NCBI GenBank assembly: GCA_039619475.1
Contig: CM077115.1
Span: 492,549,352-492,613,351 of the forward strand
Source: Icerya purchasi
Taxonomy: Eukaryota > Arthropoda > Insecta > Hemiptera > Monophlebidae
Length of the DNA: 64,000 bases
Direction: 5' to 3'
The notes below the pieces were generated by a model, which saw only the letters and a list, made by a program, of their open reading frames with translations, was not told the origin of the DNA and did not search any database. The position numbers and the translations under genes were made by a program. Positions 10,363 to 22,089 of the stretch are shown one piece after another (position 1 is the first letter of the stretch; each line of letters opens with the position of its first letter).

Positions 10363-13300
10363 ATGGCTTCATTTACAAGAATGGTTCTTCCAGCAGCTAG
10401 AGCTATGGTTAGTGTTTACTTCTTATATTAAGTATATCGTAAAAAATGTTAAATATTTTCGTATACTTCTGGTCGACAAACTAATTTTACAAAAAAAAAA
10501 GAAAAAAAATAGTGCTTAATTTGATATAAAATTTTCATGTTTGTGTACAGCTGATCCCTAATAGTAGTATATCATATGTGCGACCTGTTACCAGTGCAGT
10601 TATAAATGCCCGCAATCAGCAGTTATTAAATACTTCTCAACCGTCCTTCCAAACACAAACCAACAATAGTTTAGTGAGTATTTTTTAAATATAAAATATT
10701 GCATTCATTTACAGTTTAAAATTGGGTAAAACTGAACTCAGAAAATTCATCAAAACATTTTTTAAATTGTATACATTTTATTTTAGTTGAATAGTTATCG
10801 TTCATTCCAAACAACAGCAGTTTCTCGTGACATTGACTCAGCCGCCAAATTTATCGGAGCTGGCGCTTGTACTGTTGGTATAGCTGGATCTGGTATAATG
10901 AATTACGTTTTTTATACGCCTGTTTTGAATAATAATTTTTGTTAATAGCTATTATGATATTTAAAAACGCTTCGCGATTTTCGACGAGAACCTTTTAGAT
11001 ATTTTGTATCAAAATTTTAGATAATGTTTATTACATTCGCACAAGTACCAGCTCCAAACTAAGTTAGAATAGTGTGAGTAACCTAAATTGAAATATTTTT
11101 TTTAATATCAATCGCTAATCCTCGAAAGCTAATTTCAGACAATAATCCAGTTTATTTTATTATCCAATTACAAAAATGATATAGAAATGGTAACTTGCCT
11201 GCTTTTCTTCTTGTAGGTAACATTGTAGAATTGCATAAATTTGCTAATTAATACATGTGATTTGGAACTATGTAATTACGTTACCAATTACATAGGAAAA
11301 TTCCTATTAAGTAAATGTATTATGTATTGAAAATCATTCAGTGTTGCGATTTAAATATTCTAATTGATTTGGATTATTCAATAATTCGAATGAGGTATTA
11401 ACTGATTCGAATTTGTTTACTCGTTCAGATTCAAAAGCTTCGCCTAATGTGAGGGGCGTTCAATAAGTAACGTGATACGGCTTATTTCGCGTCTGCTATT
11501 TGGTAAAACTGTGAAATTTATGTGGGCAGTAGAGGAGGGAAATACGAACAGAACGCCGTTTAGTACGTTCTGATCTGATCAGTAGAACTTTGTAGCACGT
11601 GTGAAACAGTCGGTGAACGTTTCTAACCCGGTGAGTTGCGAGATACACACGGTCATCAAATTTCTGACAAGTGAAGGAGTTGTAGATGCAAACATTGATT
11701 GCAGACTGTGCACAGTATACGTGCAAACAACTTTGTGGCGCGTAAGTGTATTCTAGAGTCGAAGAAAGCGAGTAAAATATAGATAAAATGAAAGTTCAAC
11801 CAGGTCCGCCAAAAGTGAACGCAATGCCGGACATATGGAATCGACATGGACTTCTATTGTTACAATTTCATACATAGAGCGATACGATAACGGAGTACAC
11901 TTACCGTGACACTCATGTGGCACTTCATCGAGCGATTGATCGAAAGAGAGCTGGCTGTAGTCTGGAGAGCAGTGTTTTTGCACGATAATGTGCAACCGCA
12001 CACGTCTGTTCTCGTTCGCACGTGAATTAAAAGTCAAAATTGGGACGAATTTTCACATCCACCCTACTATTCGCCTGATGTGGCACCTTTGAATTTTCAC
12101 GTTTTTCCGTGTTTGAAATGCGTGGAAAACGTTTCGTAACAGACGAGGAGGTCATGGAGGCAGTAACAAAATTTTTCGTTAAATGTACCGTTCAGTTTTA
12201 CCATGACGGTATCGATAAACTTGCGACCCGGTACGATAAATGCCTTAATGTTTTCGGAAATTATGTCAAAAAATAAAGTATTTCTTCTAGTTTCTTTGGT
12301 ATTTTTTTCATAATTTTTGGATGCCGGGAATGTTATTTTGAAAGCCCGTCGTACATTATTTAATCATTTTTTACATCTCTGTTTGAAGCAAAGATGCACT
12401 CATCTACGTTATAACATTTTTAACGTCTGTATATTCTTAAAATTACTACTGCTTTTAATTATAAAACCCAGAATAAATTAAAATACATCATTACTTACTT
12501 AAATAATATGATAATTGAATATTAACTTACTGCTACTATAAATTCCTAAATCTCGCGTTATTTCAACTCGTATTATGTGGTTATTAATAGTGTAACTGAA
12601 TAAAATGCTGTAAAATTCCGTTAATTTTTCCCCTTCGATTTTCATAAAAGTTATAATTGAGCATTTTTCTGGGTTAAAAAGTGGATTATTTTCAATAAAC
12701 CATGTTATTAATGTGTTTGAGTCATTCTGAAATAATTTTCATCATTCAGACTACTAATTTCACGGTAAATTTCAATGTCGTATGCAAATAATAGTGGGCT
12801 TTTAAAGCCTTTGGATATACCAGAATGTTATATAAACTGATACGGATCATAATCATTATAAGAAATATAAAGCTTACCTTTAAATAAATAAGATGTGAAG
12901 ACAATAAAATATATTTATTTTTAAAATCGAAACATTCTAACTTTTTTTAGTTGTGTATAATGATCGATTCTATTAAACGTTTCAGAAGGAAATATAAAAA
13001 AAAAAAAAACCAACAATATAAATAATGAACTTTTTTTTTTTTTTAAATAATGCATTATCGTTTTAACAAAGCATGCTGTAAAGGTACTCACGCGGAACAA
13101 ATATATTATGTATCAAAAAGAAAATTAATGTAGCTTAATTGTTAGGTATACTTCGTTTTTTGTTAATTAGCGTATAATTTTTATTACAATTTGAAAATTT
13201 TACAGTATATATATTATTTTTATTAGGAGCTGGAATTGGTTCAGTATTTGGCTCATTGATTATTGGTTATGCCCGTAATCCTTCTCTGAAGGGTCAGTTA

Positions 13301-13390
13301 TTTTCATACGCCATTTTAGGATTCGCTTTATCTGAGGCTATGGGGTTATTCTGTTTGATGATGGCCTTTTTAATTTTATACGCTTTTTAG
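10363..13390 (+). CDS. ATPsynC: ATP synthase membrane subunit c, mitochondrial precursor
   Basis: Encodes the proteolipid of the F1Fo-ATP synthase c-ring in the inner mitochondrial membrane. The coding exons are 10363-10407, 10551-10673, 10787-10892 and 13227-13390; all junctions are GT-AG and the phases agree, giving 145 aa. Residues 1 to about 68 form a basic, Ser/Arg-rich mitochondrial presequence ending in [20 protein letters not shown], a very conserved junction in animals. The mature part has two membrane helices around the polar loop ARNPSLKGQ. The proton-binding Glu is in ALSEAMGLF. One residue is unusual: GAGACTVG has Cys where Ala is common. The third intron is 2.3 kb and contains a mariner relic. 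Without splicing at 10892 the frame would run into a stop near 10944. The mature protein is nearly invariant in animals, so identity is secure. Confidence 0.96.
11451..12352 (+). mobile_element. decayed mariner element in ATPsynC intron 3
   Basis: The left end reads GAGGGGCGTTCAATAAGTAA, and an imperfect inverted match (TTATTTTGAAAGCCC) ends near 12347. Between them are broken pieces of a mariner transposase: [10 protein letters not shown] (N-terminal helix-turn-helix), [12 protein letters not shown] (the 'HDNARPHT' catalytic block), [17 protein letters not shown] and the C-terminal [20 protein letters not shown] before a stop at about 12275. Frameshifts, stops and deletions separate the blocks, so it cannot encode an active enzyme. 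It lies in the same orientation as the host gene. Confidence 0.88.
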
Positions 13391-14380
13391 TTGCATTTTT
13401 ATTATCGTATCATATTACGATTTGTTTAGTACATTTACCGATTTAATCAAAGTTCATATCATTTGAAATATATTTTCGAGTGTGAAATACTTGTATTTTT
13501 ATATTTCAGTTGGTTGTACTGCGCTCTGTTACGTTAGAATCTTAAAAAATGTGTTAATCTGTTACATGAAATATACAATTTAATGATGTTATATTTTTAT
13601 TTGTTAGATGGTGCGATTTAAAAGGATGAAATAGTAATTACATACAGCATTAAAGTATGTTAGTTCCTAGTACCTTAAACTAAACGCAACAGAGGCAATT
13701 TTTAAAAAATCTATTGCGCAAAAAGGGTATTGTGATTCCGTTAATATCTTTACTGCAAAACAAAAGCGACATTTCTTACGATCAAATTATATTTATTAAG
13801 CGATTCCTGATGCCTTATACTTAGAGACCTCTTATTATGGATAGAACGATTTTTAGAATTCTAGGTCCTAAGAACAATGCAGTCCCTTAGTGATTCCGCG
13901 CACGAACCTAACACAAGATTCGTCATAGTACATCCAATACGTTATTTGACTAACAGACGAATTATGGAACTTGGTATCGTTTCATTCTACTTGGTTTTAT
14001 TTTAGAACGACTGACACTGCTTTTGGTCAACATACTGAGATTATTTAACACGAGCTCAGGCATTCATGTTAGCCGCAACAACGTATATAAATAGGGGTAC
14101 AGTTTGTCTTTCAATATTTAGAGTACACAATTTAAGCAGTTACTTTCTATATTTTTCAGGCTTTTGGAGCTTTCATATAAAACCGTTAGTTAATACAAAT
14201 ATAGTAATTTTAGGACTTGCGCAACATTAGAATTAAACACTTGAAAATGATTTCCAATTACAAATAGAACGGACATTGTTGGTTTAAAAATAGATGTATG
14301 TGTTTACTAGTAAATGTTAACTTTGAATTCTAGTTAACCCTTAAATAATGTTTATTTCATTCGACCAGGCACTTTAGGGT
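13391..14380. other. ATPsynC: 3' flank of ATPsynC, no further gene seen
   Basis: The 3' UTR of ATPsynC must lie in its first part; no canonical AATAAA was placed with certainty. The rest shows no coding sequence and no paired repeat. Confidence 0.35.
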
Positions 14381-14383
14381 GGT

Positions 14384-16543
14384 ACTAACAAGGAAAGTAC
14401 TCGAACCCGAACTTACCGATTTTGATGAAATTGATATATGTTGTAGAACACAAAAAAATAAAAGACCCGCGTTTTTTTATATCTGCTAATAAACATATTA
14501 AGGGGGTGAAAACTACCCCAAACGTTTGCCAAAAAAATCGTGTTTTCTAAATATCTCGACTAATAGTTAATATTTTTTGGTAAAACAAAATGGAAATTAC
14601 TCCTTTCGGAAAAGCAAGTAATTCATGATGATTTGAACAATAATTGATGCATCCTCCATTTTATAGGGATTGAAAACCCATATTTAATTTATTATTTTAA
14701 TGATAAAAAATAGTAAAAAATCTAAAAAAAATGTTCAACTAATAAAATGATAAAATGAAGTTGACCTGTTCCGGTATTTTCGTTAATTTCATCCCTAAAG
14801 AGGGAAACCACCCCTAACGCAGAAAAACCAAAAATAGGAATTTCAAGCGATCAGATTATGAATTGAATTCGGATACAGGGGTTTCCGAGGTCGCTGATTA
14901 CGAATCTGGTATTTATTTATTTTTTTAGTATAAAAATTATTTTTAATTTATCTCATTGTAAGTATACATCATATTATTCAACGAAATTTCAACAGTAATG
15001 GTAATCTTCATAGAAATGTTTAAAACAATGATTTTTTTGCACCAACCGCAACGTACAATAGCGACATTTATGCATCCTTCCTACGAAATTAAAATCTACA
15101 GGATTTTCAAATTTATCCGGTCTTTCACCTACATAACCACTTTTGCACTAGAAATATTTAAAAAGATCTTCATATCTTGGTGAAGACAATCGGTTGTGAA
15201 CCAGTAATTGAAGTTTTATTATATTATTTCGAATACGTAAATTTAAATCACGAATTCATTAAATAACATCTAGTAAGTAACTTTACAAGAATTTTCATAT
15301 TATTCTGCGAATTACATTAATTAAAGAGTACATTTTTTCTTTGCAGATGACTTTAAAATTTGGTTGGAAAAAATATTTTTATCTAATGTAGGTCATACCT
15401 CCTTACTATTACTTGACTCTTGGAGTGGTCATTGTAATAAAGTTGTAGAAGAAACAATGTAGACAATAAAATTGTTAAATTGAAGAAAATTCCTACTGGA
15501 ACGACGGGAAAATTTCAACCACTTGATGTTTTTGGATTCCGGATTTGGAAAAGTTATGTTCGAAAATTTTCTGATGACGTAATTTTAATGAATTAAGAAA
15601 TAATATAATAAAACTGCAATCACTGATTCACAACCAATTGTCTTCACCGAGATATGAAGATCTTTTTAAATATTCCTGGTACAAAAGTGGTTATGTAGAT
15701 GAAAGCCCGGATAAATTTGAAAATCCTGTAGATTTAAGTTTCGGAGATTCTTGTAATAAGCATTGCGAAACAGAAGGATGCACAAATGTCGCTATTGTAC
15801 GTTGTGGTTGGTGTAAAAAATCAGTGTGTTTTAAGAACTTTTATGAAGATTACTATTACTGTCGAAATTTCGTTGAATAATATGGTATACTAGCAATGAG
15901 CTAAAATAAAAATAATTTCTATACTCCTTTATATTTAAATTATAAATGTTCGTATTCATTTTCTATTTTGTAACCTTATTACATATATATACTAAAAAAA
16001 TAAAAAAAAATCAATATCAGATTAGTAATCAGCGCCCTCGGAAACCCCTGTATCCGAATTCAATTCATAATCTGATCGCTTGAAATTCCTATTTTTGGTT
16101 TTTCTGCGTTAGGGGTGGTTTCCCTCTTTAGGGATGAAATTAACGAAAATACCGGAACAGGTCAACTTCATTTTATCATTTTATTAGTTGAACATTTTTT
16201 TTAGATTTTTTACTATTTTTTATCATTAAAATAATAAATTAAATATGGGTTTTCAATCCCTATAAAATGGAGGATGCATCAATTATTGTTCAAATCATCA
16301 TGAATTACTTGCTTTTCCGAAAGGAGTAATTTCCATTTTGTTTTACCAAAAAATATTAACTATTAGTCGAGATATTTAGAAAACACGATTTTTTTGGCAA
16401 ACGTTTGGGGTAGTTTTCACCCCCTTAATATGTTTATTAGCAGATATAAAAAAACGCGGGTCTTTTATTTTTTTGTGTTCTACAACATATATCAATTTCA
16501 TCAAAATCGGTGAGTTCGGGTTCGAGTGCTTTCCTTGTAAGTT
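14384..16543. mobile_element. giant foldback element with ~0.85-0.95-kb inverted arms
   Basis: The left arm (about 14384-15230) and right arm (about 15598-16543) are reverse complements over nearly their whole length. The outer ends read ACAAGGAAAGTACTCGAACC (14387 on) and its near-perfect complement ending at about 16539. The inner ends include GAAGACAATCGGTTGTGAA (15183 on) and its complement at about 15627-15645. The left arm lacks a block present in the right arm (about 15735-15775). A 370-bp single-copy centre (15231-15597) links them. Arms and centre both contain DDE transposase sequence, so the element arose by inverted duplication of the 3' part of a transposon. A target duplication was not resolved. 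Confidence 0.85.
15347..15880 (+). pseudogene. 3' part of a DDE (pogo-like) transposase inside the foldback
   Basis: After an acceptor-like TTTCTTTGCAG (ends 15346) the reading is DDFKIWLEKIFLSN, then LLLLDSWSGHC. After a frameshift and a stop near 15460 it gives IPTGTTGKFQPLDVFGFR, then WKSYVRKFSDD. After another stop it continues LQSLIHNQLSSPRYEDLF, then YSWYKSGYVDESP, and ends at 15880. The GTTG-x-x-QPLDV block is the DDE_1-type signature near the third catalytic residue. The C-terminus has a cysteine cluster (CNKHCETEGCTN, then CGWCKKSVC). The last part is repeated, inverted and shortened, in the left arm (about 15000-15185). Confidence 0.7.
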
Positions 16544-16546
16544 TTA

Positions 16547-19500
16547 GCACGAAAATATTATTTTTTAAATCAGAAATGGAACTTCAGAGTCTGTAACTTG
16601 ATCATGACAAATTATTATTAATAGAATTGGTCTGATCCGGGTTGCAGTATAACGCGGTATCAAATAATGATCAAGAAATATGTAACTGATTAGTCCTTTT
16701 GATTCTATTGAATCACTTTTAAATTTAGTTGATAAATATACAAATCGATTAGTTCACAGTCGCAGTTCCGTGACAAAGACGCTGGTTTTTAGTCACGCAC
16801 ACCCTTTTGATTGATAAGAACGTAAAGAAAGGTAATTTGTTAAGAGTTCTGATTGCAACAGCAGGGCTAACTTTGTTGTAATTTCGATCTAAATCAAAGT
16901 TAAATAACAAATTACAATTATATTTCACAGTAAGCACATTGAGCGAGAACGCAAGGATTTTAATACGACTATAAATTAACAATTACATAGTCCGCGTTTT
17001 GAATTTAATCGCAATTCGAGTATTTCATTAATCGTACCATGTGATTATTGTAATAAACGCATTATACGAGGATTTTAATACATCACTAATTAGAAATGAT
17101 GGTTGTGTGGCTGGCTTTCTCTGATAAGTTTTTTTTTCTTCCGGTTTTACATTTAAGGTATAAATTATTTAATTTCTAATTAATAAATTTAAATTATTGT
17201 TAAATTTGTAAGTGCACACTTAAAATATTTTGTATATAAGTTATTTTGAATTTTTCGATAAAATTAACGTTAAAGTCATGAGACTAATATAGGTCGTTCT
17301 AAAAATTGGTAAAATTCTATCGTGTAATGTTTAAAAATAACCTATTTAAAATTTAACTGTCAGTAAATACGAAGCGTTGTTCATTGTAATTATTTGCACG
17401 ATGGTTAATTTAGTCATTTAATAACTTCCTGATAATGCTGTATTTAATTACCGAGTACAGTTATTAAATTTATACGGCTTGTTGCTATGTAATCGATAAA
17501 ATTCAATATTTTTTATTTTAATTCTAAAAAATATTCTTACTAATTGTTTTTAATTTAATTACATACAAAAATCCACGGTTTTGATTTTTTCGGAATGGTT
17601 TCAACTGAAAATATTAAAAAGGTTTGTTTTCTCTAAGGAAACTATCAAGAGTAAATTCTCGACCAGATGCGATGGAAATGAATGATTATTATGTATAAAT
17701 ATTCCCAGTCAGGTAGTATTAAATAACTTGGCAACCTTAAATAGCGGCATAACGGCATGATTATTAATATCGAGATTATGTCTGATAGCTTACAATTTTT
17801 TTCTCGAAGTTTAATTAAATTCGTAAGTGTATGGACATGTTTTCTCAATTTTTTATCTATTTACAATTTATTATTTTTGATCTAGATTATCATTTGTGTA
17901 TTCGTATTTCTTATTATTTGTAATCAAATCTTTGCCAATACATACTAAAAGTAGAGTAAAGTAATTCCACGCATTCTTGATAGTGTTTATCATGGATTCT
18001 GTGGAATTTAACTCTTTTCATAATTACGAAGTGCCTCTATTGGATATGAAGCGAATAATTGTTCGATTAATTTCTTTTCAAATCTGTTATTCTTTGCTCG
18101 AATCAAATCCTTTCTCCATTCTTTTTAATAAAAGGAGTTAATAAATTACTATCGTGTATGCTGACAAATAATTTTGAATGTAAACATCTCTTCTGTGTGC
18201 CGACAGTTATTTCAGTCTAATTACAATAGATGAACAATAAAAATATGCTCATGATTAGGTGCATTATTATATACTATGCATAAATACATTATTAGCTATA
18301 CTTGTGATACTACTCAGTATAGCCTAAGATGAATAATAGCAATGAAAGATAAAATAATTTCGCATTCGAAAGTATTAAGTGTTATCCACGACAGATTTTG
18401 CCGTCTCCAATAATTTTAGGAAAAATTAAAAATTGTAAGTCCTAAATGCGTGCGTTATAATTACTTATTTTTGTAAATCATAGTAACTTAAAATTTAAAA
18501 GAGGTTTACACAAAACTTTTCAAAATCATACTAAACTTTAATCTCAATTTAATATTATAAATAAACATTAAACATAAACGGCATCCGATTATTTTATCCC
18601 AAAACATAATTCAGTTAAACTAAAAATTTCTTTAATTTTACTGATTAACACGAGATATTTGAAACATTTAATAAAGAAAATATATACAAGCAATCTAGTA
18701 AGGATAAAAAAGACATTGTACTTGTCGGTAATCATTATTCACGAGGACGACGGTTGCATTAATCGAGTTAGGTAAATATACGTTTACGGGTCGTTATAAA
18801 TATTACGTAATATTATGATATGGACGATAAAATTGAAGAAGAAAATGTGTGTTTTTTTGAGATTTTTTATTCAAGTCGGTAACAGTCGAGTTAATGTCGA
18901 ATTTCTTTAAAGACCGATGGGGGATGAACTGAGATCAAAGAAACTCATAACAGTTCCGAAAAAATTGAAGGTAATAAACAAATATTCTATTTTTTCAATT
19001 CTATTATAGCAGCGCTTTTTTCTATACCCCTGTCGTGTTCGAGAAATTTTCAGTAAATATATTTGACTTTTGATTTTAAATTTATTTTTTTCTCCCAAGT
19101 TGTTTTAATTGTTTGATGCTCTTTATAAAGTCAAATTCCGTCAATGTTCGGTACTGATCATCAACTGTTAATTTTTCAACAGTTCAAAATATCTTCACTC
19201 TCAGTAATGGTTGATGTTTTCTTCGGGTAGAGAAACCTAAACAACTGATCATACTTTTTCAACTATACAAAACCTAATTACGAAGATAAAATGTTTTGTA
19301 GTGAGTTTACAAGAAAACAAATTGCTCCTAAAAGTAGCTTTAACTGGCTGATACTATGATTCGTAGAACAGTTTTTCTTTTCTTAGGTGAAATTGATTTT
19401 GTTTTAAAAATATTAGTTCGGTAGCAACAATTAACTTTTTGTAATATAACATTTTCTTAAACTTAACATTTTTGTTTTCTCAAAAAAAAAAAAAAAAAAA

Positions 19501-20055
19501 AAAACTGGTACTATGATTTCCGTTTTTAATATATCGGGAAAATTCCTTCATTAATAAATTCATTAAACAAGAAACATAACGATTTGGTGAAATAATTGAT
19601 ATTGTCTTTTATTATTTTTATTGATATACCATCAAGCCCAAAGGAATATTTGTTCGGTAAATATAATATCACAAGTTTAACATCTATTATAAAATTAATA
19701 AAAGCAAATGAATTTAAAATTAAACGAAAGAACGATTCATCTATTGCCTGATCATTATTAACAACGTTTAATGTTCAATTTATCCCCCTCAGTTTGAACT
19801 TCAGTGAAATTCGACGAAAACGAACACATTACCACAATATGCAAATTTATTTTTCTAATTTATCGAGGACACCAGCTATACTGATATTTTCACAGTTTGG
19901 TTCTCCATATCGTTTAAAAGTTTTTAAGTCGAAAAAATTCAAATGAGAGAATCATAATGTAACAAAGCGAATAACGCAACTTACACAAAACCGGGACCAT
20001 GGGAGTGAAGTAGTCTTTCAATGTGTACGGGTTTTAGAGTGACGCAAACAATTTT
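16547..20055. other. long AT-rich intergenic stretch
   Basis: About 3.5 kb in which I recognise no gene. A poly(A) run of about 22 lies at 19482-19504, which could be the tail of an undetected retroelement. Short open frames here have no coding character. Confidence 0.4.
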
Positions 20056-20905
20056 CTAGCGGGAGAGAAAGCGTGACAGATGACAAGAGGACAAATCCAC
20101 CAATCACAACTTCAACGGAAGATAACATCGCAAAAATTACCCGAATAGTGCGCTCAGTCATGGCTGGACATAATTGCTAAAATAGTAAATATAGGCAGAG
20201 AAACGGTACGAAAAAATTTGCACAATGATCTGAATGTGACCGAGGTTTGCGCGAAACTCATACCAAAAAACTTGACTGAAAATGAAAAAAGTTTTTCGTT
20301 TCCAAACCTGATACGACATCATTAAACATTCTGAACATAAACCTAATTTGTTTAATATTTCCAGTGTGATGTGGAAACCAAAGGTCAATCAGAAAACTCC
20401 CGAATCTCCTACAGTAAAAAAATCGACGATGACAAAATTTAAATTTAAAGCAACGCTAATTACGTTTTTTGATATCAGGGGCATTATTATATTGGAATGA
20501 GTGCCAGAAGGTCAAACAATTAATTAGCATTATTATTTGGAAGTGTTAGCCAAGTTGAAAGAACGTGTAAGGTGGAAAAAACCAAATTTCTGGAAAGAGA
20601 AATCGTGGATCTTGCATCAGGATAACACACTTGTCCAAAGCGCGCTATCCGTGAAACAGTTTTTGGCTGATAAACAGATGCTTGTGCTTGAATTGCATTG
20701 TATTCGCCGGATCTCTAGCTCCATGTGATTTTTTACTTTTCCTGAAAGTAGGAACGCATTTCGAATTGTTAGGGTCGGTTACAACTCGCGCGACAGTAGT
20801 TTATGATATTCCAGAGAAATAGTTCCAGCATTATTATGAAGAATGGCAGAAACGTATGTGACGGTGTATAAGTAATGGGAAGGAGGGTGTATATTGAAGG
20901 GGGAA
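20056..20905 (+). mobile_element. second decayed mariner-like element
   Basis: Mariner transposase blocks appear in order in several frames: ESVTDDKRTNPPITTSTED (linker after the HTH), IAKIVNIGRETVRKNLHNDL and VTEVCAKLIPKNLTENEK. Then comes VLAKLKERVRWKKPNFWKEK (about 20541-20600), SWILHQDNTLVQSALSVKQF (HDN block, changed to HQDN) and EEWQKRM near 20840. Stops and frameshifts break it throughout. The sequence differs clearly from the 11451 copy, so it is another mariner lineage. The element ends were not found. Confidence 0.8.
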
Positions 20906-22089
20906 ATGTTACGATAAATAATTTTAATAAAAATGTTTTTGATAACCAGTCTCGTTATTTGATAGTTGTACCTCGTGTATATGTACACAAATTATAAAAA
21001 AGAACTCGCCTAACCGGAATAAAAACGTATTTTAAGTTAATCTTTATAACCTAGAAAAAAGTGACCTCACGAAGACATAATAAAAATGGGTGCGGTTCTT
21101 AATGGAAATGAAGTAAAGATCTGTTTGTTATGGTAAACAGAAAATCAGTACATGATAGTAAATTAAATGAATGGATATTACGTTTTTACAATATATAAAA
21201 ATAAACTCACTATAATAAATATATTGTCAATAGTAAAAAAATAAAGTTAAAAAGAAAAAATAAATCCACGAAAAATATTTAAACGAAAATTTAACTAGGA
21301 TGACTCAGCGACAACCAAACTGAAATATAAAACAACAGCTTTGAGAAACTAAATGTAAAAGATGTGCTCTCATGATGCATTTACGGATACACTTTAAAAA
21401 AACGATCGAGAAGTACGACGCTTTATGGCAGACATACTTGCAGGTTTCTTGAAAATTATATATGGATGTGTCTTCTAGCATACAGGTAGCGTTTGTCCAT
21501 GTCAAAGGAAGCCAAGAAGTTCGTAACGATACTAATGTACATGCATACAATTAGGAACTGCTGTCCATCAGTAAGCGCAATCTAAAATCCTCAGATCTTA
21601 AAATCATCTATTCATTATTATGGAACGTTGAAAATATGTGCAAGGAAAAAAATCACATTTAATTTTTAAAGTAAAATTAAAACGCCCGATTCCCAAAGAC
21701 AATAACTGGGCACACTCACAATTTACAAAACAATAACCTTTAATAAATATATGACAAAAATAAGAAGTCGAAAACTAACAAATTAAATGTCAGAGGCAAC
21801 TGTTGTCTGATTAGCAACAATTGGAAGGATTTATAGTGGAAACAAACAAAAAATCATCGTTTCCTTTCCCAAGTTTAACAATAGTGCATGCAAAAAATGA
21901 ATGTCATAAGTATTGAAAGGAAAGAACCCAGCATCGAAAGTACTTACTATGAGACAACATTATATTTCGTAATAAACTGTAAACAAAATTTATTTAACAA
22001 ATTTAACCTATAATTGATACAAAACAATTATATTAACATTATACAATATAAATACACATAAAAGAAGTAATTTTTAATAAAGAAATTGT
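20906..22089. other. intergenic stretch 3' of MGME1
   Basis: No gene recognised. Its right part contains the MGME1 3' UTR (minus strand). Short open frames, including 21305-21550 on minus, lack recognisable features. Confidence 0.35.

Noticed and set aside
11496..12037. minus-strand open frames of 63-94 codons
   Set aside because: They are antisense shadows of the mariner transposase relic.
21305..21550. 81-codon frame on minus
   Set aside because: No domain, no homologue recognised, and no splice-consistent extension.
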